Origin: Cryptomeria japonica
Lineage: Eukaryota > Streptophyta > Pinopsida > Cupressales > Cupressaceae
Reading direction: 5' to 3'
NCBI RefSeq assembly: GCF_030272615.1
Contig: NC_081409.1
Coordinates: 24,200,406-24,264,405 of the forward strand
DNA length: 64,000 nt
Positions 1-9,699 of this stretch are shown in pieces. The position numbers were made by a program, and so were the translations under genes. Below the pieces are notes generated by a model. It did not search any database, was not told the DNA's origin, and was given only the letters and a program-made list of their open reading frames with translations. Position 1 is the stretch's first letter. Each line of letters begins with the position of its first letter.

Positions 1-396
1 AGGCTTCGAGAATCTATAGATATGCACGATAACTTTGATCAGAGAGGGCTTGCTCAAAGGGTGAGAAGAACTTCTCTATTGGTTCGTTCATTTAAGTTAA
101 AGTGGGATGTAATTTAGCGTTTGAATAGTTTTCTAATGATCTTCAATTTCAATTAGGTTGAGAAATATGAACTTCTTGAATTCCGGTTAAAGGCTTTTCT
201 ATAGCGAATTTTCAAAAAACCAGAGACCCTTCGAGGAGGCAAATGATTCTTGAATTCTGTTTGGTTATATTTATTGCTTGCTGAAAATTATAAAATGCTT
301 ACTTATAAATGTTTATGAAGTTGTGCCTGTATAAATTTGTTAAGGAATTTAGATCAGAGATAGAGAATACAATAGTCTAGTAATATGTAGTGAGGA

Positions 397-449
<53 letters not shown>

Positions 450-690
450 ACTCTAACTATTAATCTTCTATGATAATATCGACAACTTGCTGGTTTGTGA
501 AACTGCCACAGTTGTTGGTTTTAGTTCACAGCAAGTGTCGATGCCTATAAATAAAAGGATGAAGAGTCATGTCCACGTAGGGGCATGACTTCTACATGGC
601 TTATGCCACACGGGGACATGACCCTACGAGGATATGACCCTTCATTCAATGTTGTCATATATTACTTGCTTCAATTCGAATAAAGCTATA
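1..690. other. AT-rich spacer without a recognisable gene
   Basis: No reading frame of note is seen on either strand. The stretch holds the GT microsatellite at 399-446. At about 565-645 the words catgac and gacatgaccctac recur several times around a CG-containing core, a short local repeat of unknown origin. Confidence 0.5.
399..446. repeat. (GT)24 microsatellite
   Basis: A pure GT dinucleotide run of 24 units starts after tgaggata and ends before ataact. It is a simple-sequence repeat that could be length-polymorphic. Confidence 0.97.
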
Positions 691-710
691 TCATTAACAC
701 TCCCTCTTAG
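691..710 (-). other. Candidate LTR start with polypurine tract (Ty1/copia-like)
   Basis: Read on the minus strand, CTAAGAGGGAG (710-700) is directly followed by TGTTAATGATATAGC (699 downward). The same arrangement, a CTAAGAGGGAG tract followed by TGTTGATGATTTATAG, occurs at the proven LTR borders at 27104-27115 and 29352-29363. This suggests the 3' LTR of a related minus-strand copia element lies to the left of 699. Its outer end was not found, so the call is tentative. Confidence 0.35.
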
Positions 711-1377
711 AAAAAGAGAATTGAATTTCATAATTAAGTTTAAAGGAACAACATTCTAGATATACACATTTATTTGACATGATCATTCACTTAGTAACAC
801 TTACTAGTGAAATACTTCATATCACAGAGAGATATGGATTATCTGATATCCAGCACTCTGGGACAACAACTACTTGAAGTCTTATCAGATTACAACCAAT
901 AAGACAATTTGAAACTTGCCAACCAACCTTTCAAACTGATGCTCAAACTAGAAATTAGTCTCAATCACAATAGCATAAGATAGCACATTGACACAATCTA
1001 ATAAAATAGATTTATCACATGGAACTAGTCAATCAATTGAAAAGTATATACCATTCAGAATGAAGAACACTTGAAATTTATATTAAAAATAGATAATCAA
1101 ACTGGTTGATTTCAATATGTATCATCCATCGACTTTGATATTTCCATAAAACAAACTGCATAAGTGTTGTATAAAATTGTCTTGATAAGATCATAAAAGT
1201 TGAGGTATCTCCCCCACTTGTTCTAAAAGATCCTCCATTTATAGATGAGGATTCAGTTTGAAAGTGAAAGGGCATACCCTTTCATTAAAACTAAAACTAA
1301 CAAAAACTAACTAAAAACAGTCTTCACAATATGAACATATTATAAAAGCATACAAAAACATGACTCTGGGCTCCAAC
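711..1377. other. Unassigned intergenic sequence
   Basis: No coding similarity was recognised on either strand. If the LTR border at 699 is real, this would be the 3' end of the internal region of that element, but no RNase H or other pol motif is visible. Confidence 0.4.
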
Positions 1378-4300
1378 TTAGACATCAGGTCTGGTCTCCC
1401 AGCATCTTGCCGCAATTCTGGATATGCTCCAAGACTTATATGTGTTTGCATCGTGGATGATATCCTTGACAATGACTTCCAGCGTGACAAAGTTTTTCAT
1501 TTGTTTCACGATCTCTTTCAATTCAATTCCATTAATTTGGGCAATATCAAGGGCGGCATTGAGAAGACTACGAAATTCTGAGATCCATACATATTTATCC
1601 TTTATCTCACCCTTCTGATCAATTAACTCTGGGAAACCATGTTGAATAGTTTCTTTGCATTCATCATATTCAAATTGTAATTCTTCATCAAATTTATTGT
1701 GTTTAGCCAGCAACCTCTTTATTTTTTCAATTCTTTTGTTTCCGCTTTGGCCATTATTTTATCATGCAACCTTGCTCCCAATCTGTTTGAAATTCTATTG
1801 TGTGAAACTACATTGTCCATGTTCTTCTGAAATACTATCCAGAATTCTTTCAAAAAGCCTTGTAAAACCTCAAATCTTTTAGTTAGTAATACACCAACAA
1901 TATTTTCCCTCACACTTTGCATCTGTTTTAATATCTTTTTATTTTCTTGTTGCAACTCCTCGCATTTTTTCTTCCATTGAGAGCTATCATGAGTAAGAAC
2001 CATTGGCACCTATTGCCCACTTCTCCTTAGCATTTCTTCATACAATGCCTTGTACTCGTTCCTCTCCCTCGCTACTCTGACCATCTGTGCTTTATTGAAT
2101 TTTGAAATATCCACTCTGATATCAGCATAAACAATTGGATCAATTTCATCAACTTTTAGTTTCATCATATGGCCAAAGGCCTTGTCAACATCAATGATCT
2201 TTGGTCTCTTGTGGAGGGTACAGAGCCCATAACCTCAAAGATTTCTCATCCTGATCAAATCTTGAACCAATAAATACATCATTTACACCTTGTATATCCA
2301 ACTGGAATTGCTTGTTTTCTGAATGCAATAAACTGTCAAAGATAAAAGAAGCACTGAGGTCCCATCCGGGAAACAAAATCACCCCAGCCTCTGTAAGTAG
2401 TTGCCTCCCCTTTTGAGGGGTAATTGTGGTTATCTCTGCATCAATTTCCTCTTTTAATTTCTTTAACAATTCAGCCTCAGTATCGGGCGTTATGTTGGGA
2501 ATAGAGTCCCTCAATTTCTTCCCTTTAAAATTGTACAAGAATGATTTAAATTCTTTGGAATGTATAAAAATATTCATCAGCAACAAAAGCAGAAAACTCC
2601 TCTAACTGAGAGTCAGCATGAACTTCTAATGTTGTCTCTATTTGGCCCTGCATGTCGGGCTCTTCTTCCTTCTCTGGCACTTGCCATCTAGGGACAACTG
2701 CATTTTCATCAGATTCACTTTCTGCCTCCTCCTCCTCGGTTTCAATTTCGTGGAGTCTCCATCTCTTTTCTGCCAGTTCATTATTCAGTTGATCAATTAC
2801 CTCTTTGGCCTCTGCATCCGCCATGTTCCTGAAGATATCTTCAGCCTCAATACTAACATGCAGATAACCTCCCAATTTCCGCCTCTTCTTGCAAGAGTGA
2901 ATGTATCATTCAGGATCATAGTATTTCCTGGCATAATGCTCAAACAAATTGTATTCTTCTATCAACTTCTTATCAATTATTTCATAAGCTTTGGTTGACA
3001 CTATGGTGAAATCACCAAAACTCAGTGTCCCACGCAGGAAGGCTTGCTTATGCATATCTGCAAAATGTTTAGCATTGGACACAATCAATTGCCTCACAAT
3101 CTCTAAATAATCTATTCTGTCTGGTACTAGTTTTGGCAGCATGTACGGGCTCCCCTCAAATCCATATACTCTAAAACATGTAAAATCCTTATTCACAAAC
3201 TAATCTCCCCAGTTATGATTAACAATGTGTCTTTCATCATAATCCCTAGGTCTTAGGAACCTCTTGATCTCATCAGAGATAGACCCTTCACATGAAATCA
3301 CATACATTCGATACAATGGCATCACAATAAGTTCTTCAAACTTAATATAGTTGGACCTCATATATCAAGAATCCCAAAGAGATGTCCATAATTGGATGGG
3401 CTGCTCCTCACCTTCTTTGTTCTTGGTATTTAATTTTAGGCCCTCAGGCCAAAAACCCTTTACATATCCATAAAATAACACTAGATGCATCAATAGTGAA
3501 TAAAATTTGAAATTGGGATGAGTATCATCCCAAAGGTTTAAAAAACCTTCGTGCAACCTCTCCACCAAATATGTTGCATAGTCAAAAGGCCTAGGTTCAT
3601 ATGTTTGTATATTAGAGGCTAACACCAGTGGCCCAGTGCTTGCTAGATCAGACACCTCCACCCCTCCTACTTTCCCACACGACATATATGTGTACTGCAA
3701 GTAGTGTCTGAACAAATCAATGTTGAATGGTGGCCCATCTTCCTCTGTTAATTTTTCTGCCTGCCTCTTGTGAATGGCAAATTTCCAGCTGGTATATGTA
3801 GTGTTCATTCTGAGGTATTCTTCCTCCAACTCCCCAAAGGACAAGGGCTTATCAGGACTAGGGTCTAAATTGAAAACCTCATTTATGGTACCCATAGAAA
3901 ATCTAATAAATGCTTCCCCATTTGGGAGTTGAATGCACCTCTTCACCGAATTATAATTCCTCACCAAAATCTCTAGCAATCTTATGTTTACAAAAACATT
4001 GGGGATTGTTAGCTTACCTAAATTTGTCATCCAAGGATTGCAGAGCGACATCTCCTTGCTCCTTCTTAAATAGTGCAACATAAACAGTTCATGTCCCCTT
4101 ACCTTGGTCCAAACATCTCCGACCTCTCTGTAGTTGTCTTCTAATTGGTCTCTCCTCGACAGGTGCTGCTTCGACCTTCTGGATTTTGGGTCGGCTGCCT
4201 GCATTTGGTCTATCATGTCTTGGTTTAACCTCCTGACTAGAGGCACCTCTTCAATTTTTCCTTTCTTCACCTTAGAGTCGTGGCTCTTGGCTGCCCTCTT

Positions 4301-4630
4301 CTTTCATGTTGAACTCGAAACTTCCATTTCTCCCATTACAATCATCTGCCCTGTTTTTCAAAGGCGCAATGTGTTCTATCTGTGTATTCTTCTTTCACCA
4401 ACACAGTATTTAGACAAGGCAATTTCTAGTTCAGTCGTATTCTTTTGCAATAATGAACTTCTCATAAAATTTGCCTCATGCGAACCATAGATGTATCTAC
4501 TGCAATTATTCAATAAAAGATTTTTTAAAATTTCGGTTTTGAATTCTGACAACGGCTTGTCGACATATGTCTCCCCGATGAATATTTCCCTTTTGGCACT
4601 CTCTAAATAGCCCTTTATCTGCTTTGACAT
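1378..4630 (-). pseudogene. Decayed gene of an uncharacterised plant family (plant-mobile-domain-like?)
   Basis: Consecutive minus-strand coding blocks lie head to tail: 4630-4376 (84 aa), 4270-3365 (301 aa), 3196-2906 (96 aa), 2875-2546 (109 aa), 2586-2191 (131 aa), 2009-1719 (96 aa) and 1713-1378 (111 aa). They are separated by stops or frame changes. The 301-aa block has the motif LPNGEAFIRFSMGTINEVFN, which vaguely recalls the plant mobile domain found in transposon-derived plant proteins. The next block has FTCFRVYGFEGSPYMLPK, closely matched by the block at 58636-58911. The 109-aa block ends in a Glu/Asp-rich tail. Splicing could join some blocks, but the many in-frame stops near the 3' end favour a pseudogene. 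I do not know the function. Confidence that it is real former coding sequence is high; family assignment is weak. Confidence 0.55.
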
Positions 4631-4699
4631 CTTACTTTCTCTTATCAGGATACCCTAAGTTGATGACTCATTTTCCTCCTCATCGGTATTTCTCAAACC

Positions 4700-5520
4700 G
4701 ATATTCTCATCGGGCGTCGGGTGAGCTCATTTAGCGTTATCGTGATATGCATTGTTTCCCCGATGGGCTTCACCATCGGCATAGCTCTTCTTGATGCAAC
4801 TGGCTTCATTGCCATGAGTCTTCTCGATAGTGTCTTCGCTTTGCTCAATCAGTCCGCTCCTTCATCGGATATAGGGGTAATTCGAAATGAAACATACCGA
4901 TAAGCAAAGTCTTCCCAATAGAGTATGTTCCATCGGTATATGTTTCATCGATGATTTCTTCGGGCGTCGGGGTGGCTCAAAGTAACACATATCGATCGCT
5001 TTGGTTATACCGATGCAACCGACTTCATTACCATGAGTCTTCCTGATAGTATCTTTGCTCCACTCAATCAGTTCGCTCATTCATTAGGTATTGGGGTAAT
5101 CTGAAATGAAACATACCGATATGCAAAGTCTTCCCGATAGAGTATGTCCCATCAGTATATGTTCCATCGATGATTTCTTCGACATCGAGGTGGCTCAAAG
5201 TAACACATACCGATCGCTTTGGTTATACCGATGCAACCGGCTTCATCAGCATGAGTCTTTCCGATAGTGTCTTCACTCCACTCAATCAGTCCACTCCTTC
5301 ATCGGGTATCGGGGTAATCTGAAATGAAACATACCGATAAGAAAAGTCTTCCCAATAGAGTATATTCCATCGGTATATGTTTCACCGATGATTTCTTCGG
5401 GCGTCGGGGTGGCTCAAAGTAACACATACTGATCGCTTTGGTTATACCGATGGACTCTTTTTTTTTGCCACTCTTATCGGTATAAGTCTTACTGAAACCC
5501 TCATCGGCTATCGACAAGAC
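4700..5520. repeat. 218/219-bp tandem repeat, about 3.7 units, rich in ATCGG/CCGAT
   Basis: The landmark ggggtaat, followed shortly by gaaatgaaacataccgat, recurs at about 4874, 5093 and 5311. A second landmark, cttcgggcgtcggggtggct, recurs near 4959, 5178 (diverged) and 5396. Both give a period of 218-219 bp. The words ATACCGAT and ATCGGTAT are packed throughout and continue to about 5740. One minus-strand frame is open through each unit (5080-4862 and 5517-5299). The frame is not kept across units because one period is not a multiple of three. This may be LTR-internal or gene-internal repetition; no family recognised. Confidence 0.8.
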
Positions 5521-6120
5521 AATTCTCCACTGCTTCCGCTAGTGTATACTATGCCGATGGGTCATATCGGTATAGTTTTTGCCGATGCATCAATTCTCCT
5601 CAACTTTGCTCCTTGATCGGTATAACTTCTGTCAATGAGTACAACTCTGGCTTGCTACGCTCTCTCATCAATATATGATATCCCAATGCAAAATTGGTCT
5701 TTGTTAGTTTAAGTGCCCTCATCAGTATAACTTATACCGATAATGTGAAATTTCAATCATTTTCAACTCCTCCTTTAAGATACAAAAATTGATAATGGAT
5801 TTAATACAATCTGAACAAAAACTCTGTTCTGCATGGGAGCTTTACCCTTTCTAACAATTACTTGTGCACTTTGATCAATCCCAAGAACCTGTTTGCCAGG
5901 CTTCCTCACCTCAAAAGGAAACCCAAAGTGCTTCATCTTGTCTCAATGCCACCCTCAATATGCCCACCTGATGGTTGAATCTGTGGAGAGAAGTCACAAA
6001 TGGATGGAGATTGTCACTACAAGATTGCACCTACACATAAAACCCACCAGTAACTATTCTTATGGAAAAGTGCTCAATATGTAAAAGGAAATTATTGAAA
6101 AATAATTAATTTGAAAAATT
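5521..6120. other. Spacer between the 218-bp array and the clathrin fragments
   Basis: Further ATCGGTAT/ATACCGAT motifs occur up to about 5740. From 5760 to 6120 nothing recognisable is seen; a 63-codon open frame at 5893-6084 has no motif and is not called. Confidence 0.45.
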
Positions 6121-6853
6121 ATGTGCTAACATGTTGCACTGTCTAAAAAGGATAATCTTTACAAGGATGCAATGGAAACTAGTTCTCAATCGGGTGTTTG
6201 TGAACTTGCAGAGGAATTGCTGGTGTATTTTGTGGAATGGGTATATAATTGGTAAAACATATAGTTGGTTGTTCTCTCTCACGGGCTAAAGTATATTTTG
6301 AATTTTCATTTTGGATTGGGGCATTGAAATGGGGCTTACTTTTGCATTAGGAACTGCAGGGCAAGAAACAATGCTTTGCTTCATGCTTGTTCATATGCTA
6401 TGACTTGATCAGACCAGATGTGGCTTTGGAACTTGCCTGGATGAATAATATGATTGACTTTTTGTTTCCATACCTACTTGAGGTTCTTGATATACTCTGA
6501 TGATTATGTGAATATTTTAAGTTTCTCTTTAATAAACATTTTAAATCTTCTGCAGAATTAAATAGCTAATATTCAAAAAAATTATTTTTCAAAGTTCATT
6601 CGAGAATACATGACAAAAGTTGATGAGCTTGTTAAGGACAAGTTAGAGGTTGTCCAAGAATATAAATCCAAGGAGAAAGAAGAGAAAGATCTTGTTGCTT
6701 AACAGGTATGCATTTTGCTTAATTGAGCCTCAAGGAGCACTTGTTCTACTCTATTGACGGTTTTTAAAAATTCAAATAAACATGTGCCTATTTTGTTTAA
6801 AGAATATGTATGCTCAGCTTCCGCCCCTTGCTTTGCCAACACCTCCAATAGCA
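6121..6853 (+). pseudogene. Clathrin heavy chain 3' exons, copy A (unprocessed pseudogene fragment)
   Basis: Clathrin heavy chain forms the triskelion legs of the endocytic coat; this block matches the C-terminal proximal leg and tail. Exon pieces are about 6133-6240 ([20 protein letters not shown]...), 6360-6482 ([26 protein letters not shown]...), 6595-6705 ([18 protein letters not shown]...) and 6803-6850 (NMYAQLPPLALP). They are separated by introns with GT donors after each exon and AG acceptors. The introns show that this is a genomic duplication, not a retrocopy. Lesions: a TAA replaces Gln near 6700, the second exon's end is GAG instead of CAG, and the last exon runs into a minisatellite after APP-like residues. 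The N-terminal ~90% of the gene is absent. Confidence 0.85.
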
Positions 6854-7003
6854 TTTTTAAGAGCATAATTAAGGAAATTATAGAAATATAGCATTTTTAA
6901 GAGCATAGTTAATTTGAAAAATACCATTTTAAGAGCATAATTAAGGAAATTATAGAAAAATAACAATTTTAAGAGCATAATTAAGAAAATTATAGAAAAA
7001 TTA
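6848..7003. repeat. ~40-bp AT-rich minisatellite between clathrin copies A and B
   Basis: About four imperfect units of a word like gcatttttaagagcataattaaggaaattatagaaaaata run from the truncated last exon of copy A directly into the first exon of copy B. The same unit is found at 7719-7900. It marks the duplication junction. Confidence 0.85.
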
Positions 7004-7720
7004 TGTGCTAACATATTGCACTGTCTAAAAAGAATAATCTTTACAAGGATGCAATGGAAACTAGTTCTCAATCGGGTGATCATGAACTTGCAGAGGAATT
7101 GTTGGTGTATTTTGTGGAACAGGTATACAATTGGTAAAACATATAGTTGGTTGTTCTCTCTCATAGGCTATAGTATATTTTGGATTGGGGCATTGAAATG
7201 GGGCTTACTTTTGCATTTGGAACTGCAGGGCAAGAAAGAATGCTTTGCTTCATGCTTGTTCATATGCTATGACTTGATCAGACCAAATGTGGCTTTGGAA
7301 CTTGCTTGGATGAATAATATTATTGACTTTATGTTTCCATACCTACTTCAGGTTCTTGATACTCTGATGATTCTGTGAATATTTTAAGTTTCTCTTTAAT
7401 AAACATTTTAAATCTTCTGCAGAATTAAATAGCTAATATTCAAAAAAATTATTTTTCAAAGTTCATTTGAGAATACATGACAAAAGTTGATGAGCTTGTT
7501 AAAGACAAGTTAGAGGTTGTTCAAGAAGAGAAATCCAAGGAGAAAGAAGAGAAAGATCTTGTTGCTCAACATGTATGCATTTTGCTTAATTGAGCCTCAA
7601 GGAGCACTTGTTCTACTCTACTGATGGTTTTAAAAAATTCAAATAAACATATGCCTATTTTGTTTACAGAATATGTATGCTCAGCTTCTTCCCCTTGCTT
7701 TGCCAGCACCTCCAATAACA
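7004..7720 (+). pseudogene. Clathrin heavy chain 3' exons, copy B
   Basis: Same exon order as copy A. Pieces are about 7011-7122 (ends GAACAG|GTATAC), 7229-7351 (123 nt, preceded by ACTGCAG and followed by GTTCTTG), 7462-7572 (111 nt) and 7670-7720 (NMYAQLLPLALPAPP, preceded by TTTACAG). The splice signals are the best kept of the three copies. Disabling changes: CGA to TGA in the FIREY motif (about 7468), and the third exon ends CAT rather than CAG before GTATGC. The last exon again breaks off into the minisatellite. The unit spacing from copy A is 869 bp, measured at the second exon. Confidence 0.85.
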
Positions 7721-7900
7721 TTTTTAAGAGCATAATTAAGGAAATTATAGAAAAATAGCATTTTTAAGAGCATAATTAAGGAAATTATAAAAAAATAGCA
7801 TTTAAAGAGCATAATTAAGGAAATTATTAAAAAGTAGCATTTTTAAGAGCATAATTAAGGAAAAGAAAAATAGCATTTGTAAGGAAATTATAGAAAAATT
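7719..7900. repeat. ~40-bp AT-rich minisatellite between clathrin copies B and C
   Basis: About four to five units of the same gcatttttaagagcataattaaggaaatta repeat as at 6848-7003, with small internal deletions. It joins the truncated last exon of copy B to the first exon of copy C. Confidence 0.85.
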
Positions 7901-8516
7901 ATGTACTAACATGTTGCACTGTCTAAAAAGGACAATCTTTACAAGGATGCAATGGAAACTAGTTCTCAATCAGGTGATCGTGAACTTGCAGAGGAATTGC
8001 TGGTGTATTTTGTGGAACAAGTATACCGTTGGTAAAACATATAGTTGGTTGTTCTCTCTCTCACGCTAAAGTATATTTTGAATTTTCATTTTGGATTGGG
8101 GCATTGAAATGGGGCTTACTTTTGCATTTGGAACTACAGGGCAAGAAAGAATGCTTTGCTTCATGCTTGTTCATATGGTATGACTTGATCAGACCAGATG
8201 TGGCTTTGGAACTTATCTAGATGAATAATATGATTGACTTTGTGTTTCCATACCTACTTCAGGTTCTTGATATACTCTGATGATTCTGTGAATATTTTAA
8301 GTTTCTCTTTAAAAAACATTTTAAATCTTTTGCATAAATAAATATGTGCCTATTTTGTTTATGAAATATGTATGCTCAACTTCTTCCCCTTGCTTTGCCA
8401 GCACCTCCAATGCCTAGCATGGGAGTGGCATGGGAGGTTGCTTTCAGCCAAGTATGAGTGGAATGGGAATGCCTCCCATGCTAGCTTATGGTATGCCACC
8501 TATGGCTGGCTATTGA
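7901..8516 (+). pseudogene. Clathrin heavy chain 3' exons, copy C, with the true C-terminal tail
   Basis: Pieces are 7910-8020, 8140-8262 and 8365-8516. The third exon present in copies A and B, with parts of its flanking introns, is deleted near 8330. The last exon here is not cut by the minisatellite. It runs to the Met/Pro/Gly-rich tail ending PPMLAYGMPPMAGY and a TGA at 8514-8516, the known style of plant clathrin heavy chain C-termini. Lesions: a premature TAG about 8218-8220 (ELAW region), loss of the AG acceptor before the last exon, and one frameshift in the tail. The unit spacing from copy B is 911 bp. Confidence 0.85.
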
Positions 8517-8594
8517 TGGGATTGAAGAACTTAATGTGGGACACAATTTTTCAATCATACATGGTTTTTTGAGGCTGGTCTTTGAGTGGAAAGA

Positions 8595-8841
8595 TTAGAT
8601 TGTCAAATTGTTTTTATTGTCATTTGGTTGGTTGATACAGAATAATGAATCTTTAGTATTATCGTATTGGTTAGTCAATTCAAATATTTCCATCCACCAA
8701 GCATCTGATGCCTGAACCGTCGCATGCTTAGATTGCCAAATTGTTTTTATTGTCATTTGGTTGGTTGATACAGAATAATGAATCTTTAGTATTATCGTAT
8801 TGGTCAATAAGTGCAAATCTTTCCATCCACCAAGCATCTGA
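8595..8841. repeat. Tandem duplication, 133-bp period
   Basis: The stretch 8595-8708 (ttagattgtcaaattgtttt ... ccaccaagcatctga) is repeated at 8728-8841 with a few substitutions. The 19 bases between the copies contain gatgcctgaaccgtcgca, a word that returns at about 8929. Confidence 0.9.
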
Positions 8842-8963
8842 CGAGGATGTTGTATGTCCGACAGCATCCTCGTCGGATAACCAATGAGGGGGGCGTTAGA
8901 ATTCCGATGCCCACCCAATTTATTTAGATGCCTGAACCGTCGCACATACAACATCCTCGTCAG
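8838..8963. repeat. 19-bp perfect inverted repeat and related CG-rich words
   Basis: CTGACGAGGATGTTGTATG at 8838-8856 has its exact reverse complement at 8945-8963. A third, diverged copy (gatgaggatgttgtatatcc) lies near 9022. Inside the first arm region, GACGAGGATG pairs with CATCCTCGTC at about 8864-8873. The density of such words up to about 9280 resembles the subterminal repeats of DNA transposons, but no terminal repeat or target duplication was found. Confidence 0.7.
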
Positions 8964-9690
8964 TGTGGATGCCCTGGTTGTTGTTGGACGTCGTTGGAAG
9001 TCTAACAGACCCCCACAAAACATCCGATGAGGATGTTGTATATCCGACAACATTCTCGCCAGATGGGGGATCATGTTCACCGTTGGAACATTACCTAGAA
9101 GCCGTTGGAATTCCGACGACTTATCGAGTTTTACTGACGGCTAAGCGCAATCATGGTCGTCGTTGGAAGAGTCTTCGATGAAGTCGGAATTCTGACAATC
9201 TTGAGCACCGTCAGAATGTTCGACTACAAGTTTTCGAGGACATTGCTCGTTGGCAGTCCGATGAATTGTAGTCCGAATTCCAACGGAATTGAGCCCCAAA
9301 TGTACTAGTGTTTGGTCATGTAACCTTTTATTTGGGTGGAATTCCTCTACCTCCTCTGAGCTTCAATCCTTTGTGGTTGTTGCCTTATGTTTTGCGGTAT
9401 TAGTGCCTTGTCTAGTAACTATTGATGCTTTGCTTTTCTTCTTTGATTTACGTTTGATGTGGTACTCTTCTTCTATGTTGCTTTCTTCTATAGCATAATC
9501 CTCAACTTTTCCTGCTTTGCAGCACCTTCTTATTTCTTCCATTAGGACTATAGGTACCTTCCGAAGGAGTCTTACTTCCGTATTTATGTTTTGTACTATT
9601 AGACTACGGTGTTACATTTTTATAGTATCATTGTGCCTTGTCACAGTTCAAGACATCATGATCTTCCCTACCACATAATCTACACTATTT
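8964..9690. other. Spacer with CG-containing repeat words, no gene recognised
   Basis: Words such as ccgttggaattccgacg and cgtcggat recur to about 9290. After that no pattern is seen. Open frames at 8963-9181 and 9289-9498 have no recognisable motif and are not called. Confidence 0.4.
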
Positions 9691-9699
9691 CTTTTTCTA

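Noticed and set aside
4862-5517. Two similar minus-strand open frames (72 aa each) as a small gene pair
   Set aside because: They are the same frame of successive units of the 218-bp tandem repeat; the frame is not conserved between units and there is no motif.
6848-7900. Regularly spaced repeats as a CRISPR array
   Set aside because: The units are contiguous AT-rich minisatellite repeats between clathrin pseudo-exons, without unique spacers, in a plant genome.
8595-9080. 161-aa minus-strand frame as a gene
   Set aside because: It spans the 133-bp duplication and the inverted repeats; its internal repetition mirrors the DNA repeats and no domain is seen.
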